Assembly: GCA_040902855.1 (NCBI GenBank)
Contig: JBBDWN010000093.1
Coordinates: 1-22,622 of the forward strand
Source of the DNA: DATHWB01 sp040902855
Lineage (GTDB): Bacteria > Actinomycetota > Acidimicrobiia > Spongiisociales > ZC4RG35
DNA length: 22,622 nt
Reading direction: 5' to 3'
The notes beneath the pieces were generated by a model. It was not told where the DNA came from, did no database searches, and worked only from the letters and a program-made list of their open reading frames with translations. How positions within the stretch are numbered: position 1 is the first letter of the stretch; every line of letters begins with the position of its first letter. Shown one piece after another: positions 20,700 to 22,622 of the stretch. The translations under genes were made by a program, and so were the position numbers.

Positions 20700-21461
20700 G
20701 TGGAGTATCTGGACAGAGTTCGCGACAACGTTGTGGACGTTTTCCCGCAAATCGTATTGTTCTTGGTGATCCTGATCGTCGGCTGGGTCGTGGCACGAGT
20801 ACTGGCGCGACTTCTCGATGCCGTGCTCGATAAGGTCGGATTCGACCGCTGGGTCGAAAGAGGCGGGATCAAGCGGGCGCTCGCTCGGAGCGAGTACGAC
20901 GCCAGCGACCTGCTCGCCAAGGTCTTCTTCTATGGGTTGATGCTGGTGGTGCTGCAGTTGGCGTTCGGGGTCTTCGGCGAGAACTCGATCAGCGACCTGC
21001 TCGACAGTCTCATCGCGTACTTGCCGAACGTGTTCGTTGCTCTGCTGATCATTGTGATTGCGGCGTACGTGGCCGCGGCGGCGAGGGATATCGCGCGAGC
21101 CTCGCTCGGGGGCCTCGACTACGGGCGAATGCTCGCCAACATCGCCTATTGGGCCCTGCTACTTGTGGGAATTTTCGCCGCTCTCGACCAACTCGCAATC
21201 GCCCCGACGATCGTCAACGGCTTGTTCTACTTCTTGCTCGCGGTTGTCGGTGGTTCGATGATCATCGCGGTGGGCGGTGGAGGCATCGTGCCCATGAGAC
21301 AGCGCTGGGAGCGCTGGCTGGTGCGGGCCGAGGAGGAAGTGCCACGGATACAGCAGGCGAGTTCGAGCACGCCCGAGGACGACAGACCCAACATCGAGCG
21401 GGAGACCGGTCTGTCCGGCGGACCGGCTCAACCTGGCAACGTTTTGGACGGCGATATGTAG
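20700..21461 (+). CDS. Small mechanosensitive-channel-like TM-helix protein
   Basis: A 253-residue membrane protein with five hydrophobic segments (about residues 17-40, 75-95, 103-126, 146-165, 172-195). It fits the conserved TM-helix repeat family related to mechanosensitive channels (CmpX-like): VFPQIVLFLVILIVGWVVAR and LPNVFVALLIIVIAAYVA. The MscS beta domain is absent. A charged cytosolic tail of about 50 residues (ERWLVRAEEEVPRIQQ onward) completes it. Family knowledge: such proteins are thought to act in osmotic or membrane-stress responses. Start is GTG 20700, fixed by GAGGAGG six bases upstream. The sigma-B/F-type promoter directly upstream supports a stress role. Confidence 0.82.
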   Translation: MEYLDRVRDNVVDVFPQIVLFLVILIVGWVVARVLARLLDAVLDKVGFDRWVERGGIKRALARSEYDASDLLAKVFFYGLMLVVLQLAFGVFGENSISDLLDSLIAYLPNVFVALLIIVIAAYVAAAARDIARASLGGLDYGRMLANIAYWALLLVGIFAALDQLAIAPTIVNGLFYFLLAVVGGSMIIAVGGGGIVPMRQRWERWLVRAEEEVPRIQQASSSTPEDDRPNIERETGLSGGPAQPGNVLDGDM

Positions 21462-21514
21462 GTCCTTTTCCCAGGCTCGGCGACGACTTTGACGCCGGGA
21501 GGTCGAGGGGCAGA

Positions 21515-21520
21515 TAGCCT
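21515..21520 (+). promoter_or_regulatory. -10-like box of a leaderless small gene
   Basis: TAGCCT ends six bases before ATG 21527. TTGACG at 21489-21494 is a good -35 in sequence, but the 20-base spacer is longer than usual. Confidence 0.35.
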
Positions 21521-21526
21521 GGACCG

Positions 21527-21637
21527 ATGGCTGAAAGATCTGACGACCTGGTGGTGGCCCTCAAACCCTGGCAGTTGATTGCCCTGGTGGCGGTGATCGT
21601 CGCGGTGCGACAGATCCTGCGTCGTCGCCCGGCCTGA
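21527..21637 (+). CDS. 36-residue single-span membrane peptide
   Basis: ATG 21527 to TGA 21637 encodes MAERSDDLVVALKPWQLIAL and a further 16 residues: one hydrophobic helix (WQLIALVAVIVAV) followed by a positively charged end (RQILRRRPA), the layout of a small membrane protein with its C-terminus in the cytosol. A -10-like box six bases upstream suggests leaderless transcription. I know no family. Support is the clean charge pattern, promoter position and space between neighbours. It may also be a chance frame. Confidence 0.45.
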   Translation: MAERSDDLVVALKPWQLIALVAVIVAVRQILRRRPA

Positions 21638-21673
21638 CGCGGTCTGCGCTCGGTGCCTCAGGGGACGGGTTGG

Positions 21674-21679
21674 TACGCT
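21674..21679 (+). promoter_or_regulatory. -10-like box of the SnoaL-like gene
   Basis: TACGCT ends six bases before ATG 21686, and no ribosome-binding site is present. The box and spacing are the same type as at 21515. Confidence 0.4.
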
Positions 21680-21685
21680 TCGACG

Positions 21686-22147
21686 ATGGCACATGACAAA
21701 GTGATCGAACAGCTCCGTCGGCCCTACTCAGATTCGGTCTACGAGGAGGTCAGGGAGCTGTGGAAGGCTCACTCCCAGGCCGAGGACGCCAGGGACATCC
21801 CCGGGCTGCTGGCGACGCTCACCTCCGACTGTGTCTACGAGTTGGTCCAGAGCGGCCACCGCTGGGAAGGCCATGAGGGAGCGACGCGCTTCTACACCGG
21901 GCTGCTCGGGGCGTTCCCTGACATCGTGTTCGAACTTTCCGACATCGTCATCGGCCCCCAGGGCGTGTTCGAGATGGCAGACGTCCACGGCACCCACCTC
22001 GCTCCGTGGCTGGACGTCGAACCATCGGGGGAGCGAGTGGAGTTTCGGGTGGGGATCCTCTTTCCGTGGGATCCGGAGCGGAAGCTCTTCACCGGCGAGC
22101 GGGTGTGGACCGACGGCCTGGGCCTGGGACAACCGACGATCAGGTGA
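21686..22147 (+). CDS. SnoaL/NTF2-like protein
   Basis: A 153-residue alpha+beta-barrel protein of the SnoaL/NTF2-like superfamily. An N-terminal helix (HSQAEDARDIPGLLATL) is followed by TSDCVYELVQSGHRWEGHEG, then a barrel of strands with FPDIVFELSDIVIG and VEFRVGILFPWD. Members are polyketide cyclases, ester hydrolases, isomerases or non-enzymatic ligand binders, so the function is open. ATG 21686 begins the family homology and follows a -10-like box. The TTG frame 33 bases earlier is rejected. The gene overlaps the convergent membrane-protein gene by eight bases at the 3' ends (22140-22147). Confidence 0.8.
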   Translation: MAHDKVIEQLRRPYSDSVYEEVRELWKAHSQAEDARDIPGLLATLTSDCVYELVQSGHRWEGHEGATRFYTGLLGAFPDIVFELSDIVIGPQGVFEMADVHGTHLAPWLDVEPSGERVEFRVGILFPWDPERKLFTGERVWTDGLGLGQPTIR

Positions 22148-22622
22148 AGGCGAACAACGGGGGGAGGACCACCACCACCGTGGCAGCCCAGAGGGCAAAG
22201 ACCGGTAGGTAGGAGGTCTGCCAGCGCTCGAGCCGGTGGAAAGTGCCTCTCCCGGTGAGGAACCGGGCGGACAGCCAGGCGGTCTCCGCCAGGCTCACGA
22301 GCAGCAGGACGTTGAGTCCGAGTGCCGCAGTTCGGTTCGGGGTGAACCCCAGTTCGCCGATGCGGGCGATCATCGCCCCGAGGACGACGACATCGAGCAC
22401 GAGGGCGCTCACGACTGCGACCAGTTGGATGCGATCCATCCACCCAGGAGGCGCTGACGTGTCCCGAGCCGAGATCCCGTACAGCACGAGTCCGAGTACC
22501 ACCACCATGAGAGCGTCGAAGAGACCGAGCAGTTCCCGGTCGAAGGCGCCCCCGAATCCGGTCGTGGCATAGACGACTGCGGCGCCGGCAAGCATGACGG
22601 CGAACAGGGGAGTGAAGATCAT
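22140..22622 (-). CDS. Multi-pass membrane protein, partial at right edge
   Basis: The 160 residues visible (MIFTPLFAVMLAGAAVVY onward to LPPLFAFT) contain about five hydrophobic segments. The segment GELGFTPNRTAALGLNVLLL resembles the C-terminal part of DUF4153-like membrane proteins. The Met at the window edge is probably internal, since a start there would be coincidental, so the N-terminal part likely lies outside the window. Function unknown. It converges on the SnoaL-like gene with an eight-base overlap. Confidence 0.65.
   Translation of the reverse strand: MIFTPLFAVMLAGAAVVYATTGFGGAFDRELLGLFDALMVVVLGLVLYGISARDTSAPPGWMDRIQLVAVVSALVLDVVVLGAMIARIGELGFTPNRTAALGLNVLLLVSLAETAWLSARFLTGRGTFHRLERWQTSYLPVFALWAATVVVVLPPLFAFT

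Noticed and set aside
1..22622. tRNA, rRNA or insertion-sequence genes
   Set aside because: No cloverleaf-like sequence with a T-loop consensus, no rRNA segments and no transposase frame found on reading either strand.

Overview
The window is GC-rich with mostly GTG/ATG starts. It carries an F420-type luciferase-like oxidoreductase, AfsR/SARP-style adenylate cyclase-NB-ARC architecture, a GTTT-N16-GGGTAT sigma-B/F-like promoter and several starts placed 6-8 bases after a TANNNT box (leaderless style). Together these point to an actinobacterium, possibly an Acidimicrobiia-like lineage; the taxon is inference. Three N-runs (1310-1319, 8638-8737, 14381-14480) show this is a draft, probably metagenomic, scaffold.

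Layout. 1-1242 (minus): an AbiE-type toxin-antitoxin pair, with the toxin running off the left edge. 1570-3819: a cation-chloride-cotransporter-like permease. 4074-4307: a stand-alone Lrp/AsnC RAM-domain protein. 4357-5645: two consecutive VapBC modules of different types. 5766-8216: a large SEC-C/TPR-like protein of unknown function. 8278-10919 (minus): an adenylate-cyclase/NB-ARC/TPR regulator interrupted by a false assembly gap. 10920-11547: a decayed zone with short repeats, a frameshifted histidine-kinase tail and a second copy of the RAM gene's 3' end. 11548-14209: a reactive-sulfur module (DsrE2-like, TusA, ArsR regulator, metallo-beta-lactamase/rhodanese fusion). 14210-14732: a gap and non-coding sequence. 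14733-17043: a possible leader ORF and a PAS-PAS-GGDEF-EAL protein whose PAS domains are a near-perfect tandem duplication. 17192-17914: an M23 peptidase. 17979-19556 (minus): an orphan RnfD/NqrB-like membrane protein. 19745-20566: an LLM oxidoreductase. 20700-21461: a small mechanosensitive-channel-like membrane protein. 21527-22147: a 36-residue membrane peptide and a SnoaL/NTF2-like protein. 22140-22622 (minus): the end of a multi-pass membrane protein.

How it works together. The clearest functional unit is the sulfur module. The ArsR-type repressor lies between the divergent DsrE2-TusA pair and the MBL-rhodanese gene, and a matching imperfect palindrome overlaps the predicted -10 of both target promoters, suggesting one persulfide- or sulfide-responsive regulon. 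A second point of interest is a 90-bp direct repeat (4218-4307 and 11371-11460), the 3' end of the RAM gene. It brackets about 7 kb of accessory genes (two VapBC modules, the SEC-C protein, the cyclase-ATPase), as if that block had been inserted at the gene's 3' end. I see no clearly new defence system; the most unusual items are the twin operators, the bracketing repeat, the duplicated PAS domain, the SEC-C protein and the orphan RnfD-like protein.
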